Source: CAIVAT01 sp037128705 (lineage in GTDB: Bacteria > Bacteroidota > Bacteroidia > Bacteroidales > FEN-979). Taken from it: DNA of 64,000 nt. The position numbers and the translations under genes were made by a program. The stretch covers positions 41,972 through 105,971 of the forward strand of contig JBAXVX010000011.1 in the NCBI GenBank assembly GCA_037128705.1, written 5' to 3'. Below are positions 1 through 9,617 of the stretch, in pieces. The notes beneath the pieces are model-generated. The model had not been told where the DNA came from, did no database searches, and saw nothing but the letters and a program-made list of their open reading frames with translations. Positions within the stretch are counted from its first letter, which is position 1. Every line of letters begins with the position of its first letter.

Positions 1-573
1 AATAACCTGGATACCCGGATTGAAATCAATCTCCGGAAGAATTTCACTTTTACTTTTCATTCCAATCTGTCAACCCGCCTGTTCAATGCGTATGATTATT
101 CATCTGATCCGACCGGAGCCCTCCTGAAAACCCTTAACTCCTCCTTTCTGACCCCCCTGCTCTGTACATTTTCAGCAGGTTTCGGATTGAACCTTCCCCG
201 GTTGGGCAGCATCAGTGTTGGATTGTCAGCTGCAAAACTGACTTTGGTCAGCAACAGGGCGATATACAGCGAACAGGCGATCGATGCCTTTTATGGGGTT
301 CCCAAAGACAGGAGTCATTTATTCGAATATGGTTTAACGATGCATTTGCTTGTGGATAAAGATTTCTTTAAACGTATTCACTGGAATTGTGACCTGCTGA
401 TCTTTAAAAATTATCGGAAACCGGTAGACCTGATTATAAGAAACCTGGTTGGTGTCACGATCAATAAGTTTTTAAAAACTAGCATTCAAACCAGGCTTTA
501 TTATGAGAAGGAGGTCAGTAAAAGCATTCAGATTGAGAACATGGTTTCTGTGGGATTTTATTTTAATTTGTGA
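1..573 (+). CDS. C-terminal part of an outer-membrane beta-barrel protein, DUF3078-like
   Basis: The reading frame is open from the first base of the window, so the N-terminus and any signal peptide lie outside it; 190 residues are visible. They alternate hydrophobic and polar residues as in transmembrane beta-strands, and the protein ends in an aromatic strand (VGFYFNL), the usual end of an outer-membrane barrel. The lysine-rich stretch before the last two strands (INKFLKTSIQTRLYY) resembles the end of Bacteroidota DUF3078 proteins. No enzymatic motif is visible. It is probably an outer-membrane protein of unknown function. Another barrel family of the phylum is possible. Confidence 0.6.
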   Translation, partial: NNLDTRIEINLRKNFTFTFHSNLSTRLFNAYDYSSDPTGALLKTLNSSFLTPLLCTFSAGFGLNLPRLGSISVGLSAAKLTLVSNRAIYSEQAIDAFYGVPKDRSHLFEYGLTMHLLVDKDFFKRIHWNCDLLIFKNYRKPVDLIIRNLVGVTINKFLKTSIQTRLYYEKEVSKSIQIENMVSVGFYFNL

Positions 574-620
574 TCTGTGAAAAGATTAACAGAATGTCGG
601 TTTTGAATTGGGAAAATCTG

Positions 621-628
621 TAATTTTG
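621..628 (+). promoter_or_regulatory. -7 promoter element TAATTTTG for the fused oxidoreductase
   Basis: Exact match to the Bacteroidota TAnnTTTG -7 element, 22 bases before the ATG at 651. No well-spaced -33 element is visible. Confidence 0.55.
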
Positions 629-650
629 CCATCATAAAACTCAGCTTTCT

Positions 651-3600
651 ATGTTTAAGATCGTGCAACACCCTATTCTGGACATTCCGGAATCTAAAAA
701 ATCTGTTTTTATATTTGAAGGACAAGAAGTTACAGGGGATAAAGGATTTACCATCGCTGCCGCTTTGCATCAGGCCGGCCACCCGGTTCACAGTCACAGT
801 CTGAGCAACCGTGAACGCAGTCTCGAATGTGGCATTGGCAAATGCGGAGCCTGTGAAATGCTGGTTGATGGCCAGGTCAAGCGAATTTGCATCACCTGCA
901 TTGATGGGGTAAAGGAGGTTAAGGAGATCCCTCATGATTATGCCCCTTACAGGGTCCCGGTGAAAAGTGATGTTCCGCTTAACGTATATAAAACCATGGT
1001 GGCCATCATCGGAGCTGGCCCGGCAGGACTGGCTGCCCGTGAAGAGCTGAACAAACATCAGGTTTCCAACATTGTCATTGATAACAATGATAAAATCGGA
1101 GGGCAGTTTCTCATGCAGACCCACCAGTTCTTCTTTTTCGAAAAGGAACAAAAATTTGGCGGGATGCGCGGTTTTGATATTGCCAAAACGCTGGCGGGGA
1201 GCAACCATGATGGCATCTTCCTTAACTCAACGGTATGGGATATACTGGAGGGAGGACGGATTGCTGTAAAAAATATCCGGACTGAAGAGATTTTTTTTGT
1301 CGATGCGGAATATATGATCGTCGCTACGGGAGCGGTACCCTTTATGCCCACCTTTGAAAACGATGATCTTCCGGGTGTGTTTACTGCAGCAGTTGTGCAG
1401 AAGATGATGAACCAGGAACTGACCCTGCTTGGAAAAAACATCCTGACTGTTGGGGCAGGCAACATCGGTTACCTCACCTCCTACCAGCTTATGCAGGCAG
1501 GGGCCAAGGTCAAGGCCATTCTGGAAGCCTTACCTGGCGAAGGGGGATTTCCAGTCCAGGCAAACCGGGTCAGGAGGCTGGGCATCCCCATTCTTACCTC
1601 CCATATTTTGTTGAAGGCCATCCCAAATGAACGTCACGACGGCATCATCGGCGCGGTTGTGGCTGAGTGCAAAGATTTTAAACCCATTCCCGGAACAGAA
1701 AAGATCATTGACGGCATTGATGCCATTAACATTTGCACAGGCTTGGTTCAGGACGATCAATTGCTTATCAAGGGCAATGAGGTTTTCGGTCGCCGCTGTT
1801 TCGGCGCAGGTGATGCCATCCGGATCGGGGAGGGAACGAGTGCGGTACTGCGGGGCAGGCAATCTGCTTTTGATGTCCTGCAGGAGATGGGTGAACGTTA
1901 CGATTATAATGACTACCTCGCCTTATCAAAAGAATATATCGATTCGCAGCAGCACCCGGTTCGGGTAATCCAGGAACCCTTTCAGCCAACACCTGAACGA
2001 ATGAACGAAAAGGGGTTTGTTCTGATCGACTGCCTTTATGGTTTTGCCTGCAACCCATGTGCCTTTGCCTGTCCGCACGGCGCCATCACCAAATCATCGA
2101 CCAGCACGGTGCCAGAGATCGATTTTGGAAAATGCATCGGGTGTATGGACTGCGTTTACCAGTGTCCGGGTCTGGCAATATTCGGTTATAACCTGAAAAA
2201 AGACTGGCTGTTCCTCCCCATTGAATATGAGGTGAACGAAAGGTCAGAATGTTTCCTTGTCGATAACCAGGGAAAAATCCTGGGTGAAGGGGTTGTTGAG
2301 AAAATCCTGCGAAAACCGAACAAGACCAACATTGCAAGGGTGCACTCCCTGACGGTTCATGGAGAAGAGCTGAGTAACATACGTGGTTTCATCGCGAAAG
2401 AAAATAACCCTGCTGCCATCATCTTTAAGCCCTACCTGCTGGAGCCCAGGGAAACGACCTATGTATGCCATTGTGACGATGTCACCCTGGATGAGGTGCT
2501 GGAGACCATCGGGGAAAGAAAATTCATTTCGGTTGATGAAGTAAAGCATACCACCCGTCTTGGAATGGGTGCCTGCCGTGGTAAACGCTGTATCAAACGT
2601 TTGAAATCAACACTTTCCGGATCGGGTATTTCCATTGTGGGCGAACCCACCCCCCGTGGTCCCCTCTCAAACCAGGTGGCCATGGGTGAACTTTATCCCA
2701 GGCTGGTTCATGAAAAGGTGATCACCGGGATGAACGGCCAAAAGCCGAGAAGGGTTGAGGTAAAATCGTTGGTTGCTGGCGGTGGTATTGGCGGAAGTGC
2801 TCTTTTCCGCTATCTGGGAGAGGCCGGCATGGAACCGGTTCTGATCAATTTTGGCCGCGGCGCTTCGTGGCGTAATATTGCCGGAGGCCGTCCGAATTTC
2901 TCTTTGCCTGAATTGTCAGATATTGCCGTTCATAATCATGAGATTTTCAAGGATCTTCAGAAACTTCACAACATTGATTACCGGCCGAACCTCTATGTAA
3001 CCTTTGCCCATGATGAAACCATGTACCGGGCCCTGGTTGAATCGATGTCATGGTCTGATGCCTACATGGTTGAACCAAAGGATTTTGCTAAAGAAATTTC
3101 GCCGCGCATCAATCCCAACCTGAGTAACTATCAGTCGGCGCTGATCACACGTGACTGCTGGCAGGCTACTCCCGGCCGCGTTATCGACCTGATCCGCCGC
3201 ATTGGCATTGAAAAGGGAGGGAAAGTTGAAGAGGATTGCAAACTCATTGATGTAAACAAGGTGAATGGGAGGTATAACATCCTGGTTCAGAACCATCAAC
3301 ATGAGTATGTCGAATATGTAACCCCGTTGTTTATCAATGCCTTGGGCCCTGAAGGTGAGAAGTTTGCCAAACAGCTGAACATTGAAACAGGACTCTTCCC
3401 GGTTAAGCACCAGGCCTTTATTACCCGTCGTCTGCCCATGATGGGAAAGGATGGGATGCCATTGCCGATGCTCATCGACCGGAGGCGCTATAAGGGTTTC
3501 ACAGCGGTTTACGGGCAGCAGCTGGCTGAAACAGGGCAGATCATAGGCTGTGCCTCGCCGGCCATTGAGCCGATGGAAGCAGATAAAAATATCAGGATCA

Positions 3601-3884
3601 ACTCCCAGGATTTTGTCGAAATCGCCTCCGAAATTTTCACCAACTGGATTCCCGAACTCTCCTCCGTCGGTTTCCAGGCCGTGTGGGCTGGTTATTATGT
3701 GGAACCCCGCATGATCATTGACCCTGAGCTCGGACTCTTCCTGGGCTTGCGCGGACAGGGATTCATGCTTGGCCAGTACCTCGCCAAGATGCATGTGGAT
3801 AAACTTCTCGGAAAACCCACCCCAACCTACTTCGACAGGTTAAAACTGAGCGGGGATGGGTTGCTTGAAAAGGCGTTTAAGTAA
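651..3884 (+). CDS. Fused 2Fe-2S / FAD-NAD / 4Fe-4S / BFD / DAO oxidoreductase
   Basis: A 1077-residue single chain that looks like all subunits of an HcnABC/sarcosine-oxidase/dye-linked proline dehydrogenase complex joined together. In order: an N-terminal 2Fe-2S domain (CGIGKCGAC, Cys60/65/68, Cys80); a pyridine-nucleotide-disulfide-type FAD/NAD module (GAGPAG near 121, second dinucleotide motif VGAGNIG near 268); a dicluster ferredoxin-like segment (residues about 460-505, CNPCAFACP and CIGCMDCVYQCPG); a BFD-like 2Fe-2S domain (CHCDD near 606, ACRGKRC near 642); and a C-terminal DAO-type FAD domain (GGGIGG near 710). It probably oxidises an amine or imino acid and passes electrons to NAD, ferredoxin or quinone. 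The convergent neighbour is a proline dehydrogenase, so proline or hydroxyproline is the favoured substrate, by context only. It has no signal peptide and is cytoplasmic. Confidence 0.85.
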   Translation: MFKIVQHPILDIPESKKSVFIFEGQEVTGDKGFTIAAALHQAGHPVHSHSLSNRERSLECGIGKCGACEMLVDGQVKRICITCIDGVKEVKEIPHDYAPYRVPVKSDVPLNVYKTMVAIIGAGPAGLAAREELNKHQVSNIVIDNNDKIGGQFLMQTHQFFFFEKEQKFGGMRGFDIAKTLAGSNHDGIFLNSTVWDILEGGRIAVKNIRTEEIFFVDAEYMIVATGAVPFMPTFENDDLPGVFTAAVVQKMMNQELTLLGKNILTVGAGNIGYLTSYQLMQAGAKVKAILEALPGEGGFPVQANRVRRLGIPILTSHILLKAIPNERHDGIIGAVVAECKDFKPIPGTEKIIDGIDAINICTGLVQDDQLLIKGNEVFGRRCFGAGDAIRIGEGTSAVLRGRQSAFDVLQEMGERYDYNDYLALSKEYIDSQQHPVRVIQEPFQPTPERMNEKGFVLIDCLYGFACNPCAFACPHGAITKSSTSTVPEIDFGKCIGCMDCVYQCPGLAIFGYNLKKDWLFLPIEYEVNERSECFLVDNQGKILGEGVVEKILRKPNKTNIARVHSLTVHGEELSNIRGFIAKENNPAAIIFKPYLLEPRETTYVCHCDDVTLDEVLETIGERKFISVDEVKHTTRLGMGACRGKRCIKRLKSTLSGSGISIVGEPTPRGPLSNQVAMGELYPRLVHEKVITGMNGQKPRRVEVKSLVAGGGIGGSALFRYLGEAGMEPVLINFGRGASWRNIAGGRPNFSLPELSDIAVHNHEIFKDLQKLHNIDYRPNLYVTFAHDETMYRALVESMSWSDAYMVEPKDFAKEISPRINPNLSNYQSALITRDCWQATPGRVIDLIRRIGIEKGGKVEEDCKLIDVNKVNGRYNILVQNHQHEYVEYVTPLFINALGPEGEKFAKQLNIETGLFPVKHQAFITRRLPMMGKDGMPLPMLIDRRRYKGFTAVYGQQLAETGQIIGCASPAIEPMEADKNIRINSQDFVEIASEIFTNWIPELSSVGFQAVWAGYYVEPRMIIDPELGLFLGLRGQGFMLGQYLAKMHVDKLLGKPTPTYFDRLKLSGDGLLEKAFK

Positions 3885-4782
3885 ACAACGCCTTAATGAT
3901 GTGCGTCACCATTTTTGGATTTTCCTTCAGGCGGCGGGTCGAATAGCCAAACCACTCTTTTCCGAAAGGAACATACACCCGCATGGTATGGCCAAGGTCG
4001 GTAATTGATTTTCGCAGATCAGGGGTGACACCATAGAGCATCTGGAATTCATACCTGTTTTTGGGAACCTGATATTTTTTAATCAGGCTGAATGCCCCCT
4101 CCACCAGCGGCTTGTCATGGGTGGCAATGCCCGGAAACATCCCCTGCTGAAACATATATTCCAGGTCTTCAAGATAATGACCGTTGATTTCCTGGTATTT
4201 TTTGTATGCGATGGCTTCCGGTTCCACGTAAATTCCCTTGCATAATCTTAAATTCAAAGGTGTTTCTGCCTGGTTAAGGTCATTCATGTTTTTAATATCC
4301 TGCAGGGTACGTTTCATGTAAGCCTGGATCACGAGACCCACCCTGCCGGGAAATTCCCTCTGAAGTTTCCTGAACAGGTCTATTTCCAGGTCGGTGCACT
4401 GGGAGTCTTCCATATCAACCCGTATGAAATTTCCGTATGAAGCTGATCTGGCAACGATTTCACGAATATTCTGATAACAGGCCTCCGGATCGATCAGCAA
4501 TCCGAAACTGGTTGGCTTCAATGAATAATTGCCATCGATTTTTTCACGTTCCACCCGCTCAATAATTTCAAGGTAAGCTTGTTTATTCGCTGTAGCTTCG
4601 TCGAGCCGGGTGATGAATTCACCCAGCAGGTCAATCGTAACTTTTACATTTTGTCCATTGAGTTCGCGGCAAACACGAATGGCATCATCCATGGTTTCGC
4701 CTGCAATATACTTACGGGAAAATATCCACACCAGCTTTTTAGGCATGAATGGGAGAATTTTGCTTATCATTTGGTTGAACAT
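3877..4782 (-). CDS. Proline dehydrogenase
   Basis: A 301-residue monofunctional proline dehydrogenase of the PutA beta/alpha-barrel family, oxidising L-proline to pyrroline-5-carboxylate with FAD. The family signature for substrate carboxylate binding is at the C-terminus (FGYSTRRLKENP, with the paired arginines), and the barrel carries the LRLCKGIY and THDK strands expected around the flavin. There is no aldehyde dehydrogenase domain, so the second step needs a separate enzyme that is not in this window. Its 3' end overlaps the convergent fused oxidoreductase by 8 bases. A -7 element lies 32-39 bases upstream of the ATG. The adjacent iron-sulfur flavoprotein may be an electron acceptor or an alternative imino-acid oxidase, which is inference. 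Confidence 0.9.
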   Translation of the reverse strand: MFNQMISKILPFMPKKLVWIFSRKYIAGETMDDAIRVCRELNGQNVKVTIDLLGEFITRLDEATANKQAYLEIIERVEREKIDGNYSLKPTSFGLLIDPEACYQNIREIVARSASYGNFIRVDMEDSQCTDLEIDLFRKLQREFPGRVGLVIQAYMKRTLQDIKNMNDLNQAETPLNLRLCKGIYVEPEAIAYKKYQEINGHYLEDLEYMFQQGMFPGIATHDKPLVEGAFSLIKKYQVPKNRYEFQMLYGVTPDLRKSITDLGHTMRVYVPFGKEWFGYSTRRLKENPKMVTHIIKALFT

Positions 4783-4813
4783 ACGCTCATCGTTAGGTTA
4801 AAAATCATACAGG

Positions 4814-4821
4814 CAAACTTA
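4814..4821 (-). promoter_or_regulatory. -7 element TAAGTTTG for proline dehydrogenase
   Basis: Matches TAnnTTTG on the minus strand. The predicted transcription start near 4807 gives a leader of about 25 nt before the ATG at 4782. Confidence 0.5.
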
Positions 4822-4957
4822 CATATATTATCGGACAGATGTTGCTTTTACCATATAAAAATCATGATCCTGTGAACATTGAGAACAAATTATCGGAATT
4901 AAATCTGGAAATATCGGACATTTGATTTTTTCGGAATAGCCGGAAAAGAAACAGGTA

Positions 4958-4989
4958 TTTGGTAATCATCAAATTAATTTTTAATTTTG
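4958..4989 (+). promoter_or_regulatory. Full -33/-7 promoter of the yceD-rpmF-plsX-fabH operon
   Basis: TTTG at 4958-4961 and TAATTTTG at 4982-4989 are 20 nt apart, an ideal Bacteroidota promoter. The -7 element covers the TTG at 4987 that could otherwise be read as a start codon, so translation must begin downstream at the GTG at 5011. Confidence 0.75.
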
Positions 4990-5010
4990 CAGGCTTTTTC
5001 AGGGGAAAAC

Positions 5011-5538
5011 GTGAACCATCCAGATCAATATCAAATTGCGTTCGGTGGATTGAATTCGGGAACGCATCAATTCGATTTTCATATTGGCAACGCGTTCTTT
5101 GAACAGGTGAAGGATTCTGAGATCATGGGCGGGGAAGTGTCTGTGGTTGTTACAATGGCAAAGGAAGAGCGAATGATGGATCTCCACCTTGCGATCAATG
5201 GAAAGGTCATTGTAACCTGCAACCGATGCAATGAGCCTTTGGAGTTGGAGGTAGAGGGGAATGAACGGCTGATTGTAAAACTGGGCGATCATTACTTCGA
5301 GGAAAGTGAAGATGTGCAGGTTATTCCTGACACTGCTCACCAATTCGATCTGGGTCCGTTCATGTATGAATATATACATCTGCTTCTGCCGATACGCAGA
5401 GTTCATCCGGAAGATGGAAAGGGAAACAACCGTTGTGACCCTGGAATATTAAGAAAATTAAAAGAACTGAGTGAGAGGCACATCCCTGATCCAAGATGGG
5501 AAGCTTTGAAACAGCTGAAGAATAAGAATAATTTGTAA
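5011..5538 (+). CDS. yceD: YceD/DUF177 family protein
   Basis: A 175-residue YceD (DUF177) protein, a family linked to 23S rRNA accumulation and almost always encoded directly before rpmF, as here (19 bases apart). A CxxC pair (CNRC) near residue 70 and a conserved C-terminal segment (RCDPGILRKLKEL) fit the family. I start at the GTG at 5011. It has a purine-rich AGGGG six bases upstream, while the in-frame TTG at 4987 lies inside the promoter -7 element and would not be transcribed. It is the first gene of an operon with L32 and the lipid genes plsX and fabH. Confidence 0.85.
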   Translation: MNHPDQYQIAFGGLNSGTHQFDFHIGNAFFEQVKDSEIMGGEVSVVVTMAKEERMMDLHLAINGKVIVTCNRCNEPLELEVEGNERLIVKLGDHYFEESEDVQVIPDTAHQFDLGPFMYEYIHLLLPIRRVHPEDGKGNNRCDPGILRKLKELSERHIPDPRWEALKQLKNKNNL

Positions 5539-5557
5539 ATCGTTAATAAATTGTATT

Positions 5558-5743
5558 ATGCCACATCCGAAACATAAAATTTCGACCACCCGCAGGGACA
5601 AAAGAAGAACCCATGACAAAGCCATCGCCCGTGCGACCATCATTTGTTCAAATTGCGGTGCACCGGTATTGTATCACAGGGTCTGCCCAGAATGTGGGTA
5701 TTACCGTGGGAAGCAAGCCGTTGTGAAGGCGTCTGCGGAATAG
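5558..5743 (+). CDS. rpmF: 50S ribosomal protein L32
   Basis: 61 residues with the L32 N-terminus (MPHPKHKISTTRRDKRR) and a zinc ribbon made by CSNC and CPEC, so this is the zinc-binding (C+) form of the protein. L32 sits near the peptidyl-transferase end of the large subunit. Its position between yceD and plsX is the conserved bacterial order and couples ribosome and membrane-lipid synthesis. Length is normal for the family. Confidence 0.97.
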   Translation: MPHPKHKISTTRRDKRRTHDKAIARATIICSNCGAPVLYHRVCPECGYYRGKQAVVKASAE

Positions 5744-5765
5744 TTTTTTACCTAAATTACTGCCA

Positions 5766-6725
5766 ATGAAAATCGGCCTGGATGTTTTAGGGGGTGATTT
5801 TGCTCCGAAAGCCACGATACATGGTGCTATCCTTGCAGAAAAGGAACTCCCGGAAACGGATCAAATTGTTTTGATCGGTGACCGGGATGTCATTATTGCT
5901 TTTCTGAAGGAGGAGAATGTACGTATCGATAAGTTCGAGATCGTGGATGCACCCGACCTGATCGAAATGGATGAACAGCCAACCAAAGCCTTGGTTAACA
6001 AGCCTAATTCCAGTATTTCTGTTGGTTTCAGACTGTTGAAACATAAGGAGATTCATGCTTTTGCGAGTGCGGGCAGCAGTGGTGCCATGATGGTTGGATC
6101 AATATACAGTGTCAATACCATCCAGGGAATAATCCGTCCAAGTACGCCTGCCTATATTCCGAAAGAGGGTGGAGGGTCATCCGTACTCATTGACGTGGGA
6201 ACAAATCCCGATGCCAAACCCGATGTCATGTACCAGTTCGGAATACTTGGTTCTTTGTTTGCTGAACATGTATTTCATGTAAAAAAACCACGGGTCGGGT
6301 TGTTGAATATCGGTTCCGAAGAGAAAAAAGGAAGCCTGACGACGCAGTCGGCTTTTCAGCTGATGAAGGATTCCAAAGATTTTCATTTTGTTGGCAATGT
6401 TGAGGGGCGTGAATTGTTTCGCGACAACGTTGATGTGATTGTGTGTGATGGATTTGTCGGGAACATTGTACTTAAACAGGTCGAAGCCATGTACCGTGTG
6501 CTGATAAAAAGGGGAATCAAAGACTCCTATCTCGACCGGTTCAATTATGAAACCTATGGAGGATCACCGATCCTTGGTGTAAATTCTACCGTGATTGTGG
6601 GCCATGGTATTTCCAATGCAAATGCCATCCGTAAAATGATTTTCATGGCCAAAGAGGTGCACGATGCCAAACTATCCCAAAAGATAAAGCACGCGCTCGA
6701 ACAATATTCTCTTAACAATATTTAG
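5766..6725 (+). CDS. plsX: Phosphate acyltransferase PlsX
   Basis: 319 residues; makes acyl-phosphate from acyl-ACP, the acyl donor for PlsY in phosphatidic-acid synthesis. The N-terminal [16 protein letters not shown] is the PlsX signature, followed by the SAGSSGAMM and [11 protein letters not shown] motifs and the VCDGFVGNI segment of the active-site cleft. It is a peripheral cytoplasmic enzyme. It starts 22 bases after rpmF and ends 5 bases before fabH, so it is almost certainly co-transcribed with both. Confidence 0.97.
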   Translation: MKIGLDVLGGDFAPKATIHGAILAEKELPETDQIVLIGDRDVIIAFLKEENVRIDKFEIVDAPDLIEMDEQPTKALVNKPNSSISVGFRLLKHKEIHAFASAGSSGAMMVGSIYSVNTIQGIIRPSTPAYIPKEGGGSSVLIDVGTNPDAKPDVMYQFGILGSLFAEHVFHVKKPRVGLLNIGSEEKKGSLTTQSAFQLMKDSKDFHFVGNVEGRELFRDNVDVIVCDGFVGNIVLKQVEAMYRVLIKRGIKDSYLDRFNYETYGGSPILGVNSTVIVGHGISNANAIRKMIFMAKEVHDAKLSQKIKHALEQYSLNNI

Positions 6726-6730
6726 AAGTC

Positions 6731-7720
6731 ATGGGAAAAATCAGAGCGAAGATATCTGGAATCCACGCATGGGTTCCTCCTTATATTTTGACAAATAAGG
6801 AGCTGGAAACCATGGTGGAGACTACAGATGAGTGGATTATGACGCGTACCGGAATCCGGGAACGTCATATTTTAAAAGGCGTTGGGCTGGGAACTTCTGA
6901 TATGGGCGCCGAAGCAGTCAAGGGACTGCTTGAAAAGACGGGGACAAAACCTGAAGAGGTTGACCTGGTCATTTGTGCCACTGTTACCCCCGACATGACA
7001 TTCCCGGCAACAGCAAATGTAATCAGTGACAAAGCCGGAATCCGGAATGCTTTCAGTTTTGACCTTAACGCTGCTTGTTCGGGTTTTTTATTTGCAATGA
7101 TCACGGCCTCTAAATATGTAGAGACTGGGGCATTCAAAAAAGTGATTGTGGTGGGAGCCGATAAAATGTCGGGGATCACCGATTATACAGCCCGTGAAAC
7201 CTGTGTGCTTTTTGGCGATGCCGCTGGCGCCGTGTTGCTTGAACCCACCACTGAAGAGGTGGGCATTATGGATTGCATGGCAGGAACCGATGGTTCAGGA
7301 AGGAACTATTTGCATATGAAAGCGGGCGGATCAGTGAGGCCTCCTTCACATGAAACCATTGATGCAAAAGAACATTTTATTTACCAGGAGGGGCAGCCGG
7401 TATTTAAATTTGCTGTTACCCGAATGGCTGATATTTCTGCGGAGATCATGGAACGAAACAACCTTACCGCTGATGATATTGCATACCTGGTACCTCACCA
7501 GGCGAACCTGAGGATCATCGATGCTACAGCCCGCCGCATGGGCGTGGGCAAGGAAAAGGTGATGATCAACATCGACCGTTACGGCAATACCACCGACGCC
7601 ACCATTCCATTGTGTCTCTGGGAATGGGAAAATAAACTTAAAAAGGGGGACAACATCATTCTTGCTGCTTTTGGCGGAGGTTTCACCTGGGGATCAATCT
7701 GGGTGAAGTGGGCGTACTAG
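6731..7720 (+). CDS. fabH: Beta-ketoacyl-ACP synthase III
   Basis: 329 residues. Condenses acetyl-CoA or a branched starter acyl-CoA with malonyl-ACP to start fatty-acid synthesis. The Cys-His-Asn triad is visible: Cys116 in NAACSGF, His256 in VPHQANLR and Asn286 in YGNTTDA. The GGGFTWG glycine loop is near the C-terminus. It is last in the yceD-rpmF-plsX-fabH operon. Its stop codon overlaps the stop of the convergent endonuclease gene by 4 bases, so no separate terminator fits between them. Confidence 0.97.
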   Translation: MGKIRAKISGIHAWVPPYILTNKELETMVETTDEWIMTRTGIRERHILKGVGLGTSDMGAEAVKGLLEKTGTKPEEVDLVICATVTPDMTFPATANVISDKAGIRNAFSFDLNAACSGFLFAMITASKYVETGAFKKVIVVGADKMSGITDYTARETCVLFGDAAGAVLLEPTTEEVGIMDCMAGTDGSGRNYLHMKAGGSVRPPSHETIDAKEHFIYQEGQPVFKFAVTRMADISAEIMERNNLTADDIAYLVPHQANLRIIDATARRMGVGKEKVMINIDRYGNTTDATIPLCLWEWENKLKKGDNIILAAFGGGFTWGSIWVKWAY

Positions 7721-8814
7721 TCCTTCACAACTTTCGTACGGTAAACCACCTGCGCCCCTTGCAGGACCAGGAAATAAATTCCATCTGGTAATAGCTGGAT
7801 ATCAAATTCAAGTGTCGTTCCATGCCAGGAGTAGGTTGGCAAAAACTTGATTCCGGTCACCGAAAAAAGAACAGGTTGAATATCTTCCCGTGTCCCTGAT
7901 GCCGGAAGGGTAAGTGTACAATGATCTTTGGCAGGATTAGGATATACAACCAGCCGGTTATTCATCGAATTCATATCTTCAGTTCCCACCGGGTTTCCCC
8001 AGATCAGCGTGGTATATTCGGGGTGGTCAATGAAGGGGTTGCGGTTATGCTGGATGGTATAAATGGTATTATTACGGTCAGTCTCTTTTTCTGAAACAGG
8101 ATCAATGATGGCCCAATGCAACATCATCTGCAAGGCCCAGGGCTGGAGTTGAGATTTGTTGGTCATCTCTGTTACATTCCAGCTTCCATCCTCGGTATAA
8201 TATCGTGTTGACATATAGAAATAGGTTCGGGCAAAATCGCCTTTATAATCATCAATTGGTTCAAACACGGTTCCGGTAAACCCTGGCCAGTTGCAAGTTC
8301 CAAGTTTACTTCCATTCTGGGAGGTCCACCCGGCAGTTGAAACAGTACCATAGGGGTAATTGTTCCGTTTGCCATTAACATAACCATCCGTCGGATAAAT
8401 ATGAAACAGATCGGAATTCATAGGAGGAACATCATTGAACCAGCTTTTAGGCCAGGAATGTTCCCTGTTGTAGCACTCTCCTTCGCTACCATAATTCCCG
8501 CACTGATCGGAACCGAAGGTATAGGAATAGGGCGGGTTCCCGTTGGGAGTTCCATCGGGAATGTCGGAATACATATCCCAGACTGTCCCATTGGGTTTGT
8601 CATCAGTGGTGTAAAATGCGGTCCAGATATCTCCGTAGGATATAACGGTATGTCCCTTGATGATGTCATGCAAAGCGGCCTGTAGCGCCACCTCTGTTTT
8701 TCCATCAGCCGGATCGTAATATCCCGGCGGGATCTGCCCGATGATCCGGAAGGTAATAAGAAACGACAGTAAACTGGTAAACAGGAAGGTATAGAGGGTT
8801 GATCTTTTTGCCAT
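7717..8814 (-). CDS. Endonuclease I family nuclease with T9SS sorting domain
   Basis: 365 residues. A hydrophobic signal peptide (about residues 6-27) is followed by an EndA/endonuclease I domain with the metal-binding His motif NREHSWP at 116-122 and conserved [10 protein letters not shown] and RNNYPYG segments. The last 75 residues form a type A T9SS C-terminal sorting domain ([15 protein letters not shown] onwards, ending in a Lys/Asp-rich tail). The protein should be exported by Sec, then across the outer membrane by the type IX system, and anchored or released as an extracellular DNA/RNA nuclease, probably for nucleic-acid scavenging. A -7 element is 14-21 bases upstream of the ATG. Confidence 0.92.
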   Translation of the reverse strand: MAKRSTLYTFLFTSLLSFLITFRIIGQIPPGYYDPADGKTEVALQAALHDIIKGHTVISYGDIWTAFYTTDDKPNGTVWDMYSDIPDGTPNGNPPYSYTFGSDQCGNYGSEGECYNREHSWPKSWFNDVPPMNSDLFHIYPTDGYVNGKRNNYPYGTVSTAGWTSQNGSKLGTCNWPGFTGTVFEPIDDYKGDFARTYFYMSTRYYTEDGSWNVTEMTNKSQLQPWALQMMLHWAIIDPVSEKETDRNNTIYTIQHNRNPFIDHPEYTTLIWGNPVGTEDMNSMNNRLVVYPNPAKDHCTLTLPASGTREDIQPVLFSVTGIKFLPTYSWHGTTLEFDIQLLPDGIYFLVLQGAQVVYRTKVVKD

Positions 8815-8827
8815 ATGGAATTTTTTG

Positions 8828-8835
8828 CAAAGGTA
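8828..8835 (-). promoter_or_regulatory. -7 element TACCTTTG for the endonuclease gene
   Basis: Matches TAnnTTTG on the minus strand. It leaves a leader of only about 7 nt before the ATG at 8814. Confidence 0.5.
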
Positions 8836-8886
8836 GTGAATTGATCAGCCCATTTGCCAGGTCAACTGTCATAAATTCAACATGAA

Positions 8887-9420
8887 TTACCATTGTTCCC
8901 AGTGAATTTTTTCGGTTTTGAACTTCTCCTTGGGCTGATCCTGACCTGCAGGATGCCCGACCGGAACAATGCTGAAAGGAGTGACTTCGGGGGGTAATTT
9001 CAGCCATTTACGCACATGGTTTTCCCGGTCCGGATAGGGATAGAGTGCCGACCATACGCCTCCCAGCCCCACCGCTTCGATGGCCAGCAGAATATTTTCA
9101 GTAGCGGCGGCAGCATCCTGATACCAGAGGTCATTGGCTCCCTGCTGCAGGTCAACCTTGGAATCCCCGCAAACAACGATACAGGCTCCTGCCTTGAACA
9201 GCATCTTGGTATAGGGCAGTCCTTCACCCATGCTGTCAAGTACCATTCGCTCAGTAACAGCAATGAAGGCCAGCGGCTGCCGGTTACGTGCCGATGGTGC
9301 TGCCATCCCTGCTTTCATGATGGTCAGGAGAATTTCTTTTTTAACGGGTTCGCCTGTGAAATTGCGGACACTTTTGCGATGGAGGATGTTTTCGAGGATG
9401 ATGGAAGTTTTATCGGGCAT
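8887..9420 (-). CDS. Nitroreductase family protein
   Basis: 177 residues of the FMN-dependent nitroreductase fold. The N-terminal RKSVRNF and PSARNRQP segments bind the FMN phosphate, and the GLGGVWSALYP segment forms the other side of the flavin site. The start at 9420 (MPDKTS) aligns with the family; the frame is open a further 66 codons upstream, but those residues look unrelated and overlap the ileS promoter region. It likely uses NAD(P)H to reduce a quinone, flavin or nitro compound; the natural substrate is unknown. It is divergent from ileS. Confidence 0.88.
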   Translation of the reverse strand: MPDKTSIILENILHRKSVRNFTGEPVKKEILLTIMKAGMAAPSARNRQPLAFIAVTERMVLDSMGEGLPYTKMLFKAGACIVVCGDSKVDLQQGANDLWYQDAAAATENILLAIEAVGLGGVWSALYPYPDRENHVRKWLKLPPEVTPFSIVPVGHPAGQDQPKEKFKTEKIHWEQW

Positions 9421-9522
9421 GGGATGGTTTTTTACAAGGATAAAGGTAAAAAATTTCAGGCACAACTCCTGTTGTAAAAATCGGTTGATGCATGGTATAT
9501 ATCTGAATAAAAGAAATTTTCG

Positions 9523-9530
9523 TAATTTTG
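9523..9530 (+). promoter_or_regulatory. -7 element TAATTTTG for ileS
   Basis: Exact TAnnTTTG match. The predicted transcript starts near 9537, giving an 80-nt leader. The leader carries a tiny ORF (9601-9621) whose stop overlaps the ileS ATG. Confidence 0.55.
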
Positions 9531-9617
9531 CACGCCTTTTCAGGATGCAAAAGGATAAAATGGGAAAGGGCCACTGAATTTCCGGGAAGTTTCCGGATCC
9601 ATGATGAACGATGAGCA

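Noticed and set aside
3048..3794. 248-residue minus-strand ORF
   Set aside because: It lies wholly inside the fused oxidoreductase on the opposite strand, with no family match; it is a shadow of that gene.
4987..5010. TTG start for yceD
   Set aside because: It is inside the promoter -7 element; transcription starts downstream.
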